NCBI GenBank assembly: GCA_052145115.1
Contig: JBKQPG010000104.1
Span: 1 to 64,000 of the forward strand
DNA length: 64,000 nt
Direction of reading: 5' to 3'
From: CAIVVT01 sp052145115
GTDB taxonomy: Bacteria; Acidobacteriota; Terriglobia; Bryobacterales; Bryobacteraceae
The notes below the pieces were generated by a model. The model was not told the DNA's origin. It saw only the letters and a program-made list of their open reading frames with translations, and searched no databases. The stretch's first letter is position 1. Every line of letters begins with the position of its first letter. Both the position numbers and the translations under genes were made by a program. Below, in pieces: positions 19,587-27,605 of the stretch.

Positions 19587-20113
19587 GCCTCCCGCCCTGG
19601 CACGAAGAGCCGGTCGGCAAAGCGCACTCCCGCCTGCCCTTCGACTGCGGCGAGCCGGCTCTGAACGAGTTCCTGCGGCGCTACTCCCACAGGAGCCACT
19701 TGCTCGGCGGAGCGAAGACCTTTCTGGCCATCGGCGAAGCTGGTCCCACAACCGTGCTCGGCTATTACAGCCTCGCTCCTGGCGGTCTTGTCTATGCCCG
19801 GACGCCCGAACTCGTGCGGCGCGGTCTGGCGCGCCACGACGTGCCGTGTTTCCGCTTGGCGCGCCTGGCGGTGGATCGCTCGGTGCAGGGATTGGGCCTG
19901 GGCGGCCAACTGCTGCTGGCGGCGGGCCGCCGCTGTCTGCTGGCCGCAGCACAGGTCGGCGGCGTCGCGCTGCTGATCGACGCGAAGAATGAACGCGCCG
20001 CTCATTGGTATGCCAGCTTCGGCGCCCTGGCGCTCGCCGACGCTCCACTCACGTTGGTCCTGCCGCTCGCCACGATCGAGGCCGCACTATCCGCCTCCGG
20101 CAAGCATCGATAG
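19583..20113 (+). CDS. GNAT-family toxin (TacT-like aminoacyl-tRNA acetyltransferase)
   Basis: The 176-residue protein has the FDCGEPALNEFL opening at 20-31, VLGYYSLAPGGL, FRLARLAVDRSVQGLGLGGQ at 90-109 (acetyl-CoA loop) and Tyr143 in HWYASFGA, as in TacT/AtaT toxins. Such enzymes acetylate the amino group of aminoacyl-tRNA and block translation. The ATGA overlap with the DUF1778 gene marks a type II pair. The preferred tRNA is unknown. Confidence 0.88.
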   Translation: MSLPPWHEEPVGKAHSRLPFDCGEPALNEFLRRYSHRSHLLGGAKTFLAIGEAGPTTVLGYYSLAPGGLVYARTPELVRRGLARHDVPCFRLARLAVDRSVQGLGLGGQLLLAAGRRCLLAAAQVGGVALLIDAKNERAAHWYASFGALALADAPLTLVLPLATIEAALSASGKHR

Positions 20114-20130
20114 GCCGGATCGTCCACCCT

Positions 20131-20940
20131 TCACTTCGCGCGGCGGGCCGTTTTTTTCTTTGTCACAACCCGCGGCCGCCGGGTGCGATCCCGCAACTCC
20201 GCCTGAGCGTCCAACCCGTAGCGCTTCACCCATTCAGAGGCTGTCTTCCGGCTGATCCCGAAGTGCCTGGCAAACGCGGCGAGCCTTTTGCTCGGCGATA
20301 GTTCTACCTCCTTCCAGGTTGTCCCGATTACTGGCCCGGTTCCAAGGTTGCGCTCGAAATCCGCCGTCCACCAGCTCATTTCGTTTGAAAGGATCTCAAG
20401 GGTGTGCCGGCAATAGCTGGCATGGTGGGCAGCGTGCTCCAACCCCACTGAGAGAACCTCCAGCGGCACGGCAGCTCTACCGTGGCCAAGCAGACCTTTC
20501 ACGAACTCCCTGAGATTGAGGCTCTCGCCGTAAATTTCAGGGAGGTGGAGTATCAGTTGATTCGTATAATCCACCAGGGTTCGTAAGCCGTTTTCCTCGT
20601 AATACTCGTTGTTTGGACTAAAGTCAGACCAACGCGGCAAAGACTCAATTTTTCTGCCAAATCTCTCCCTGATCAGACATCCTTGAATGGAGTCTCGGCT
20701 TGGCTTTGATGGGATGCCGTGCCCCTCGCCGCCGAAAATCGTTTTGTGAAAGCTTGGCTCAAATCTCCGTAACTGCAGATGGTCAGAGTAGAGACGCGAC
20801 GTGTCCGCAAGGATGTCGAAGAAGTAGTTGGCGCAGTGTTTCGGCAGGTTCAGTTTCAGGACAAACACTCGACGGAAATCGATTTGATATCGCCTCAAGT
20901 CAGCGTCCAAGGCGTCAAGGAAGGTCGTGAACGAGCTCAT
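20131..20940 (-). CDS. Unrecognised protein with a C-terminal transposase-like helix-turn-helix
   Basis: The 269-residue product is not assigned. Residues 215-260 (KRLAAFARHFGISRKTASEW, then KRYG and RDRTRRPR) strongly resemble the N-terminal HTH of IS481/IS3-type transposases. The first 210 residues are mostly helical with scattered histidines (GLEHAAHHASYCRHT) and no catalytic motif I know. GC content is visibly lower than in the flanking genes, suggesting transfer. The last codons (KKTARRAK and stop) lie in the right copy of the 21-bp direct repeat, so its end may have been created or altered when the repeat formed. Confidence 0.65.
   Translation of the reverse strand: MSSFTTFLDALDADLRRYQIDFRRVFVLKLNLPKHCANYFFDILADTSRLYSDHLQLRRFEPSFHKTIFGGEGHGIPSKPSRDSIQGCLIRERFGRKIESLPRWSDFSPNNEYYEENGLRTLVDYTNQLILHLPEIYGESLNLREFVKGLLGHGRAAVPLEVLSVGLEHAAHHASYCRHTLEILSNEMSWWTADFERNLGTGPVIGTTWKEVELSPSKRLAAFARHFGISRKTASEWVKRYGLDAQAELRDRTRRPRVVTKKKTARRAK
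20136..20156 (+). repeat. 21-bp direct repeat, right copy
   Basis: Identical to 19153-19173. Without its matching 5' stem this copy cannot form the full groEL hairpin. It encodes, on the minus strand, the last residues of the HTH protein. Confidence 0.85.
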
Positions 20941-21103
20941 AGGATCCCGTCTTCCGCCCGTCAGGAACTGATGAGTGCATCGCTCGCACGGGCGTTGGCA
21001 GAAACCAGAGTAGCGCTAAGCGGTCTCATCGCGTCGGCTTGTCTCCGGGAAGCATGGACCAACTCGCCCCAACGCACTCCAAACTCGATAGAATCTTCCC
21101 ATC

Positions 21104-22048
21104 ATGACCCGCCGTACCCTCATGGGCGCCATGGCGCTCGCCCCTCTGGCCGCTGCCGCGCGCAAGGAGTGGAAGCCCCAGCTCGGCATTCTGGGCAACT
21201 ACACCGTCGGCAACGTCGAGTTCGCCCACTCGCTGGGCTACACCAACATGATTCTGAACGTTGGCTCCGGCGCCGCGCTGGATGCCGCCAAGGTCACGCC
21301 GGCACAAATCGACGGCGTGAAAGAGACCCTGGCCCGCAACTCCATCGGCGTCTCGGCCCTGGAAGTCGTCCTCAATCACACTGACGCCGACCCCGGCAAA
21401 CGCGCCCGCCTGAACGACTACTTCGTCCAGGCCATCGAGCTTGCCGGTGCGCTCGGCGTGCCGTTCATCGGCACCATGTCCGGCAAGGACACCTCCAAGC
21501 CCTTCCCCGCCCAGGTCGACGAAGTCGTGCGCGTCTACCATGAGCGCTACTTCGCCGCCTGCGAGAAGCACAAGGTCCGCCTATGCTGGGAGCCGTGGCC
21601 CGAAGGCCCCAACATCGCCACCAGCCCGGCCGGCTACGAGGCGCTCTTCAAGGCCTTCCACGATTCGCCCTACGTCGGCCTGCAGTACGACCCGTCGCAC
21701 TTCGTCCGCCAGTTCATGGACCCCATCCAGACCGCCCGCGACTTCGTGGGCTACATCTACGACGTCCATCTGAAGGACACCGAAATCCTATGGCCGGTCC
21801 TGCGCCGCGGCGGCATCACGCCCGTCGACCATGCCTCGTGGTGGCGCTACCGCATCCCCGGGATGGGCTCGATCAATTGGGCCCAGTTCTTCTCGATCCT
21901 CCAGGACGCCGGCTACCAGGGCGCGATGAGCGTGGAGCACGAAGACTCGCTGTACGGCGACGGCACCAACCGCGGTCCCGACTTCAGCGAGCAGTACAAG
22001 GTTGGTTTCGTCATGGCCAGGCGGTACCTGGCGCAGTACGTGCCTTAA
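21104..22048 (+). CDS. Exported sugar phosphate isomerase/epimerase-like TIM-barrel protein
   Basis: The 314-residue product begins TRRTLMGAMALAPLAAAA, a short Tat-like leader, and continues as an AP-endonuclease-2/xylose-isomerase-like TIM barrel. Metal-site motifs include WEPWPEG (Glu), LQYDPSHF (Asp, His), YDVHLKD (His, Asp) and a late MSVEHED (Glu, His). Such proteins are common in acidobacterial and planctomycete carbohydrate loci. The sugar substrate is unknown. It is a single-gene unit, convergent with the permease genes that follow. Confidence 0.85.
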   Translation: MTRRTLMGAMALAPLAAAARKEWKPQLGILGNYTVGNVEFAHSLGYTNMILNVGSGAALDAAKVTPAQIDGVKETLARNSIGVSALEVVLNHTDADPGKRARLNDYFVQAIELAGALGVPFIGTMSGKDTSKPFPAQVDEVVRVYHERYFAACEKHKVRLCWEPWPEGPNIATSPAGYEALFKAFHDSPYVGLQYDPSHFVRQFMDPIQTARDFVGYIYDVHLKDTEILWPVLRRGGITPVDHASWWRYRIPGMGSINWAQFFSILQDAGYQGAMSVEHEDSLYGDGTNRGPDFSEQYKVGFVMARRYLAQYVP

Positions 22049-22084
22049 GCGCCCGGCCGCGCAAATCCCGCGTGCCCGCCCCGC

Positions 22085-23344
22085 CTACTCGTAGTGCAGC
22101 GCCTGGATCGGGTCCATGCGCGCCGCCTTGATCGCCGGCGCCAGCCCCGCGATGAGGCCGACCAGGAATAGCACAGCCGTTGAAACGACGATCGACGTCA
22201 GCGAGACGCCCAGGTAAATGTCGCCCGTGTGCGTCGTGTCCTGGAACGATGGACCCAGGAACGGCATCGACCCGATCAGCATCGTCACGCCCCACCCGGC
22301 CACAATCCCCAGCGCGCCGCCCGCGCCCACCACCAGCGACGCCTCCACCAGGAACTGCCTCAGGATCATGCTCCGCCGCCCGCCCAGCGCCTTGATCATC
22401 CCGATCTCCTTCGTCCGGTCGATCACCGACGTCAGCATGATATTCGCGAGGCCTACTCCGCCGATGGCCAGCGTCAGCGTCCCCACAAACCCCAGCAGCA
22501 CCTGCACCGCCAGTGTCATCCCGTCGATGATCGACATGAACTTGCCGAACGCCAGAATCTCGATCGCCTTCTCGTCCGTCGGCGAGTATTTGTGCAGCTC
22601 CGCCAGCTTTGCCCGCACCTGCTTCACCGCCTGCTCCGTGGCCTCGCCGCTGACCGGCTTCCACACCAGAAACCACGGATAGTGGATGTCGCCGAAGATC
22701 GAAAACGTGTCGTATGGAATGAACCCGCACTGGTTGTCCGGGGTGTTGTAGTTCGCGATCTGCAGCTTCGTCTCCAGTACCCCGATCACCGTGAACCGGA
22801 TGCCGTTGAACGTCACTTCCTGGTCCACCGCCGGCGCTTCGCCGAACAGCTCCTTCTTGATCTTCGAGCCCAGGATGACCACACGCGCCTGGTGCAGCCG
22901 GTCGTCGTCGTTGATCCAGCGCCCCTCGGCCAGCTTGGTGTTACGCACCACCTCGTACTCCGGATACACCGCCCGCAGCGTGATCTCCTTGTCGCGATGC
23001 CCGCTATTCGCCTTGACGCCGTATTTCATGATCTCCGGCGACAGCGCCTGTACCGCGGGCACCGTTTCCTTGATGATCGCCGCGTCGGCCAGCTCCAGCC
23101 TGACCCTCCGCCCGGCGCGCAGCCCGCCCTCCTGCGCCGAGGTCTGTCCCTCGAAACAGATCACCAGGTTCTGCCCCACCGCATTGAATGCCTTGACCAG
23201 CGCGTCCTTGAACCCGGCGCCGTACGACATCAGGATCACGAAGCACGCCACGCCCCACGCCAGGCTGGTCGTCGTGAAGATCGTCCGGCCCTTGTGGAAC
23301 TTAAGCGCCGCGATCGCTTCCGCGAAGATGAAACGCCAGCTCAT
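22085..23344 (-). CDS. MacB/FtsX-like ABC transporter permease (second of a pair)
   Basis: The 419-residue protein has an N-terminal membrane helix (ALKFHKGRTIFTTTSLAWGVACFVILMSYG), a large periplasmic MacB-PCD domain and three C-terminal helices typical of FtsX (GTLTLAIGGVGLANIMLTSV; KEIGMIKALGGRR; SIVVSTAVLFLVGLIAGLAPA). It follows a related permease by 18 nt. No ATPase or membrane-fusion gene adjoins, so the partner ATPase must come from elsewhere. Confidence 0.85.
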   Translation of the reverse strand: MSWRFIFAEAIAALKFHKGRTIFTTTSLAWGVACFVILMSYGAGFKDALVKAFNAVGQNLVICFEGQTSAQEGGLRAGRRVRLELADAAIIKETVPAVQALSPEIMKYGVKANSGHRDKEITLRAVYPEYEVVRNTKLAEGRWINDDDRLHQARVVILGSKIKKELFGEAPAVDQEVTFNGIRFTVIGVLETKLQIANYNTPDNQCGFIPYDTFSIFGDIHYPWFLVWKPVSGEATEQAVKQVRAKLAELHKYSPTDEKAIEILAFGKFMSIIDGMTLAVQVLLGFVGTLTLAIGGVGLANIMLTSVIDRTKEIGMIKALGGRRSMILRQFLVEASLVVGAGGALGIVAGWGVTMLIGSMPFLGPSFQDTTHTGDIYLGVSLTSIVVSTAVLFLVGLIAGLAPAIKAARMDPIQALHYE

Positions 23345-23362
23345 TGCTTCATTCCTCTTCGT

Positions 23363-24643
23363 CTAGCGTTCGAACCGCAGCGCCTCCACCGGGGTCAGCT
23401 CGGCCGCCCGCCTCGCCGGCGGTAGCGACGAGCACACTGCCACCAGCCCCAGCGCCAGCGTCGCCAGCGCCAGCACGTTCCAGTGAATCGGCAGTCCCGA
23501 GAACATCGACACGTGCACCATGGCCACCAGATAGTTCACGCCTACCGCCAGCAGATACACCAGCACCAGGCCGACCACCCCGGCCAGCAGCGCCAGGATC
23601 AACCCTTCCAGGAAGAACTCCATCGTGATCCGCCCCCTGGTCGCGCCCACCGCCTTCTTCAACCCGATCTCGTTGGTGCGCTCGCGCACCGCCATCATCA
23701 TCGTGTTCATCACGCCGATGCCGCCCAGCGACAGTGTCACCAGCGCCACCACCGCCAGGAAGATCTCGCCCGCGTCGAAGATCGAGTCGAACAGCTCGCT
23801 TTCCTTGACCATGTCCCACGTGTCTATCGCGCTCTCGTCCTTGGGGTCGAAGCCCCTCACCTTGCCCAGCGCCGTCTTCACCTCGGCCTCGGCCTCGGCC
23901 CAGCGTTTGGTCGACGCCGGACGATAGATGATGCAGTTCACGCGCCCCTCGGTGTAGTAATCGCTCTTCTCGGGCGCGTCCCGCAGCAGCGCCGGCTCGG
24001 GCACCACGATCTTGTCGTTATCCCACCCGTCGTAGCTCGAGTTCTGGTCCTTCTCCGACATCACTCCGACCACTTCATACGGATAGTTCCGCAGGTAAAT
24101 CGTCTCCCCCAGCGGCACGGGTTTCTTCTCGAAAAGCTGCTTGCGCACCGACGCGCCCAGCACCGCCACGCGGCGCTCCTCGCGCACGTCCGCCGCGCTG
24201 ATTGCGCGTCCCTTCTCCACCGGCAGGTTGCGCAGTTGCAGATACTCCGGCGTCACGCCCAGCGTCAGGAACCGCCCCGAGTTGGTGGCGCTGTGCGCCG
24301 GCACCTGCTCGGTCTTCGACTCCGAGGCCACGACGCCCACCGCCGGACACTGTGTCCGGATCAGGTCGACGTCTTCGCGTTTCAACTGGATCCAACGCCC
24401 GGCGCGTTTGCCGCCGGCCTGCAACTCCGTCCTGCCGCCCCACAGGAACACGAGATTGTCGCCAATTTGAGCCATGTTCTTGCGCTGCCCCTCGCGGAAT
24501 CCGTCCGACAGCGCCGACATCATCACCAGCGAGGCGATGCCCCAGCCAATCCCGAACAGCGTCAGGAAGCTGCGCAGCTTGTTGCGCCGCAGGTTGGCCA
24601 GCGTCTGCCGCAGCAGGTCCCAGAACAGCTCGAACGCGTACAT
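23363..24643 (-). CDS. MacB/FtsX-like ABC transporter permease (first of a pair)
   Basis: The layout matches its neighbour: one N-terminal helix (LRSFLTLFGIGWGIASLVMM), a periplasmic domain with KTEQVPAHSATNSGR, and three C-terminal helices containing SLGGIGVMNTMMMAV and NEIGLKKAVGATR. The frame is open from an ATG at 24739, but residue 33 (ATG at 24643, MYAFELFWDLLRQTLANLRR) is the usual start for this family and is preferred. The upstream 120-nt gap contains a TGTTCCC/GGGAACA inverted repeat (24783-24815) without a T-run. Confidence 0.83.
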   Translation of the reverse strand: MYAFELFWDLLRQTLANLRRNKLRSFLTLFGIGWGIASLVMMSALSDGFREGQRKNMAQIGDNLVFLWGGRTELQAGGKRAGRWIQLKREDVDLIRTQCPAVGVVASESKTEQVPAHSATNSGRFLTLGVTPEYLQLRNLPVEKGRAISAADVREERRVAVLGASVRKQLFEKKPVPLGETIYLRNYPYEVVGVMSEKDQNSSYDGWDNDKIVVPEPALLRDAPEKSDYYTEGRVNCIIYRPASTKRWAEAEAEVKTALGKVRGFDPKDESAIDTWDMVKESELFDSIFDAGEIFLAVVALVTLSLGGIGVMNTMMMAVRERTNEIGLKKAVGATRGRITMEFFLEGLILALLAGVVGLVLVYLLAVGVNYLVAMVHVSMFSGLPIHWNVLALATLALGLVAVCSSLPPARRAAELTPVEALRFER

Positions 24644-24859
24644 GTCGCGGACCCTTCGATTGATTCTCCCTCCGCGCAGCATCTGCAGGCGCGGAGCGTC
24701 CGTTGATGGCAGCGTTCGTGGCTCGACGGCAGCGCTCATGCGGCGATCCTCTCTTTCCTGGATACGCTTGCGACGCCGCCTATGTTCCCCGCGTTCCGCC
24801 TGGGCGCTGGGAACAGTTGTAAACAGGAGCCGTAACTCCGCTTTCCCGGCTGGCAGTTG

Positions 24860-27508
24860 CTAAGGAATCGCGTGCTTGCGGGGCCGCGCGTTGACGCCAT
24901 CCAACAAGCCACTCAGTTGCGCGGCCATCTCTTTCACCCGCGGCTGGCGCAGAATCTCCGCCGCCCGCCCCGGCGTCGGGCACACTGTGAACCGGCCCTG
25001 AGCGAACTCCCGCCAGCCCAGACGCGGATCGTCGAGGATCAACGTGCCGCGCGGCTCGTCCGCGGCTATGATCTGAACCACTTCGCAAGCCAGCGGTTTC
25101 GCCCAATAGCTGCGGCCCGCCTGCCGGTGCGCATGATCCGTCCTTTCCAACGACGCCACCAGGCGTTTGAGGCCGGCGCGCAACAATAGTCGCCGCCACA
25201 GCACCGCGCTCCTGATTCTCACCCGCTCCGTAAGCACTTTGAGATGCGAGCCCAGCTCGGCCGGCCCGGGCCAATGCCCTGTTCTCAACATCCGCCATCC
25301 CTGCCGCGCGTAATCCTTCCAGTGGCGCAACAGCTTCGGATACCCGGGCGCCGGGACCTCTATGAAAACAACCATGGCGACATCCTCGCCCGCCGCGATC
25401 AACTGCCGCGCCACTTCGAACGCGAAGATCCCGCCGTAACAGCGTCCGGCGAGCAGATACGGACCGCCATTGCGCGCCTCGCGGATGGCCTTCATGAAGC
25501 GCTCCGCCGCCTCTTCCACCGTGTACGCGCCCCGCTCCGCCAGGGGCCGGGGATCGCGCACCACGAAGAACGGTTGGTCGTTCCCCAGCGCCTGCGCCAG
25601 CAGCCGGAAGTCATACGGATTCTCGCTCGCCCCGGGAAAGCAGAAGATCGGAACCCGTGTCCCATGCGGTTGCAGCGCCACCAGCGGCGACCCGGCCCGC
25701 CGTTGCCGTTCGGGCGGCGCCAATTCCGCGCCCAGCACCATTCTGGCCAGGGTCGCGATGTCCGGGTTGAGGAAGAAGTCCGGTTCCTCCAGTTGCGACG
25801 GCGCCAGGCCGAACTGCTGTTCCACCTCAGTCAGCATCAGCACAGCGCTGAACGAGTCTCCGCCCAGACTGAAGAAATCGCCCTTGCCGCTGCCTGTCTC
25901 GACCCCCAGGATCCCTTTCCAGATCTGCGCAATCTGCTCCTCAATCGCCGCGGCCGGCCCGCTCGCCCGTTCCGCGGCCGTGGTCGTCTGATCCATCAGT
26001 GGCGTGACTTCTCCCGCCAGGGATTCGCGCCTGGGCTTTCCGGTGGGTCCCCTGGGAATCGCCTCCCGAAAGAAGATCCGCCGCGGCACTTTGAAAAGAG
26101 CGAGCCGCTCCGCGGCAAAGCGGCGCAGTTCCTGTTCCGATACAGTCCCACCTGCGCGCAGCACCACGGCGGCTGCGATATCTTCTCCCAGAGTCGGGTG
26201 CGCCACGCCGAATGCCGCCGCTTCGGCCACGGCCCGGTGCGCCGCCAGGACGGCGTCCACTTCCGCCGGAATGATCTTCTCACCCCCGCGGTTAATGATC
26301 TCCTTGATCCGGCCGGTGACAAACAGAAAACCCTCGGCGTCGATGCGGCCGATGTCCCCGGTCAGAAACCAGCCGTCTCTGAAAGCCTTCCTCGTCGCCT
26401 CGGCGTCGCGGAAATAGGTTTTCACCACCGCCTGGCCGCGCACCACGATCTGGCCCTCGCACGGTGCCGGCACGAGTGCGCCGCTCTCGTCCATGATGCC
26501 GACTTCCACTTCGCCGCCGCTCCGGCCGGCCGATCCGCGCTTGCGCCCGGCGCTCAGCGGCGTGTTGCTGGTGACCAGGCCTGTCTCCGTCATGCCGTAG
26601 CCTTCCAATACGGGCACGCCCAGCGCGCGCTCCAGCGCGTCCATCAGATTCTGCGGCAGCGGCGCGCCGATCGAGCGCACAAAACGCAGAGCCGTGCGTT
26701 CCCGCAGGGTCGCATGCTTCTGAACCGTCGGCAGGATCGCGTCGTGCAGCGCCGGCCCGGCCGTGTACCACGTGGGGCGAAGCTCGTCGAGCCAGCTCGG
26801 GAAATGCCGCGCATCGAAGCCTGCGGTCGAGATCAGGCTGCCCCCGGCAAGAAACTGCGATATGGCGGCCACCATGCCCTGCGCATGGAACAGCGGCATC
26901 ATGCTGAGCAGCCGGTCGGCGGCGCTTAAACCGAGCATCCGCCTTGTATTGGCGGCCATCACCAGCAGATTCAGGTGGGTCAGCGGAACCACCTTCGCTC
27001 CGCCCGTGGTGGCCGAGGTGTGGATCAGTATCGCGACGTCATCGGCGGCGGGCCGCTCCCATTCAGGCGCGGGCCCGCAGCCCGCGCCGCGCGCCATCTC
27101 GGCCCATTCCAGAACCTCGCATCCGGCTGCCCGGCCAACCGTCGCCGCCGCGCAATCCGAGCGCTCGACGATCAGCGCGCGCGCACCCAGATTCGTCAGG
27201 TACTGTTCCAATTCACTCTGCGTGAACGCGGGATTCAGCGGCGCGCAAATCGCAACCGCTGGAATGGCCAGCAACAGCGCCACAACGTCGGCGCCATCCG
27301 GCAGGCTGAAGGCGACTATGTCTGTGCGCTTCAGGCCGAGCTGCGCGAACATGCGCGCCAGGGCCTCGATCCGCGCCAGGAGTTCACGGTACCCAATCGC
27401 GGGCTGACCCGGCGCCAGCAGGGCAATCGAGTCCGGTGCCATGCGGGCGCGCGCCTGCAGCTCGTCCAGGAAGCCTTCCACTTGTACGGGCGATCCTTGC
27501 GCTGCCAT
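24860..27508 (-). CDS. Adenylation - carrier protein - thioesterase synthetase (A-T-TE)
   Basis: The 882-residue protein joins three domains. The adenylate-forming domain (about 10-505) has HTSATTGGAKVVP at 163-175, YGMTE at 304-308, TGD at 383-385 and catalytic K491, most like acyl-CoA/oxalyl-CoA ligases. The carrier domain (about 515-595) has the phosphopantetheine serine S552 in GGDSFS. The thioesterase-like domain (about 605-882) has AGRCYGG with Cys690 in place of the usual serine nucleophile, and VCPTPGRAAEIL where type I thioesterases have the GDH histidine. There is no condensation domain. It probably activates and loads one carboxylic acid; substrate and product are unknown. The start ATG 27508 is chosen over the longer frame from 27709. 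Confidence 0.82.
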   Translation of the reverse strand: MAAQGSPVQVEGFLDELQARARMAPDSIALLAPGQPAIGYRELLARIEALARMFAQLGLKRTDIVAFSLPDGADVVALLLAIPAVAICAPLNPAFTQSELEQYLTNLGARALIVERSDCAAATVGRAAGCEVLEWAEMARGAGCGPAPEWERPAADDVAILIHTSATTGGAKVVPLTHLNLLVMAANTRRMLGLSAADRLLSMMPLFHAQGMVAAISQFLAGGSLISTAGFDARHFPSWLDELRPTWYTAGPALHDAILPTVQKHATLRERTALRFVRSIGAPLPQNLMDALERALGVPVLEGYGMTETGLVTSNTPLSAGRKRGSAGRSGGEVEVGIMDESGALVPAPCEGQIVVRGQAVVKTYFRDAEATRKAFRDGWFLTGDIGRIDAEGFLFVTGRIKEIINRGGEKIIPAEVDAVLAAHRAVAEAAAFGVAHPTLGEDIAAAVVLRAGGTVSEQELRRFAAERLALFKVPRRIFFREAIPRGPTGKPRRESLAGEVTPLMDQTTTAAERASGPAAAIEEQIAQIWKGILGVETGSGKGDFFSLGGDSFSAVLMLTEVEQQFGLAPSQLEEPDFFLNPDIATLARMVLGAELAPPERQRRAGSPLVALQPHGTRVPIFCFPGASENPYDFRLLAQALGNDQPFFVVRDPRPLAERGAYTVEEAAERFMKAIREARNGGPYLLAGRCYGGIFAFEVARQLIAAGEDVAMVVFIEVPAPGYPKLLRHWKDYARQGWRMLRTGHWPGPAELGSHLKVLTERVRIRSAVLWRRLLLRAGLKRLVASLERTDHAHRQAGRSYWAKPLACEVVQIIAADEPRGTLILDDPRLGWREFAQGRFTVCPTPGRAAEILRQPRVKEMAAQLSGLLDGVNARPRKHAIP

Positions 27509-27605
27509 GCACCCTCGGCTTCCAGCGAGTATACAGCAGGTCTGATCCGTAATCAGCGCCGATCCGGTTGTGCGAACGATTTCGCCGCGACAGTCCACTG
27601 GCCCC

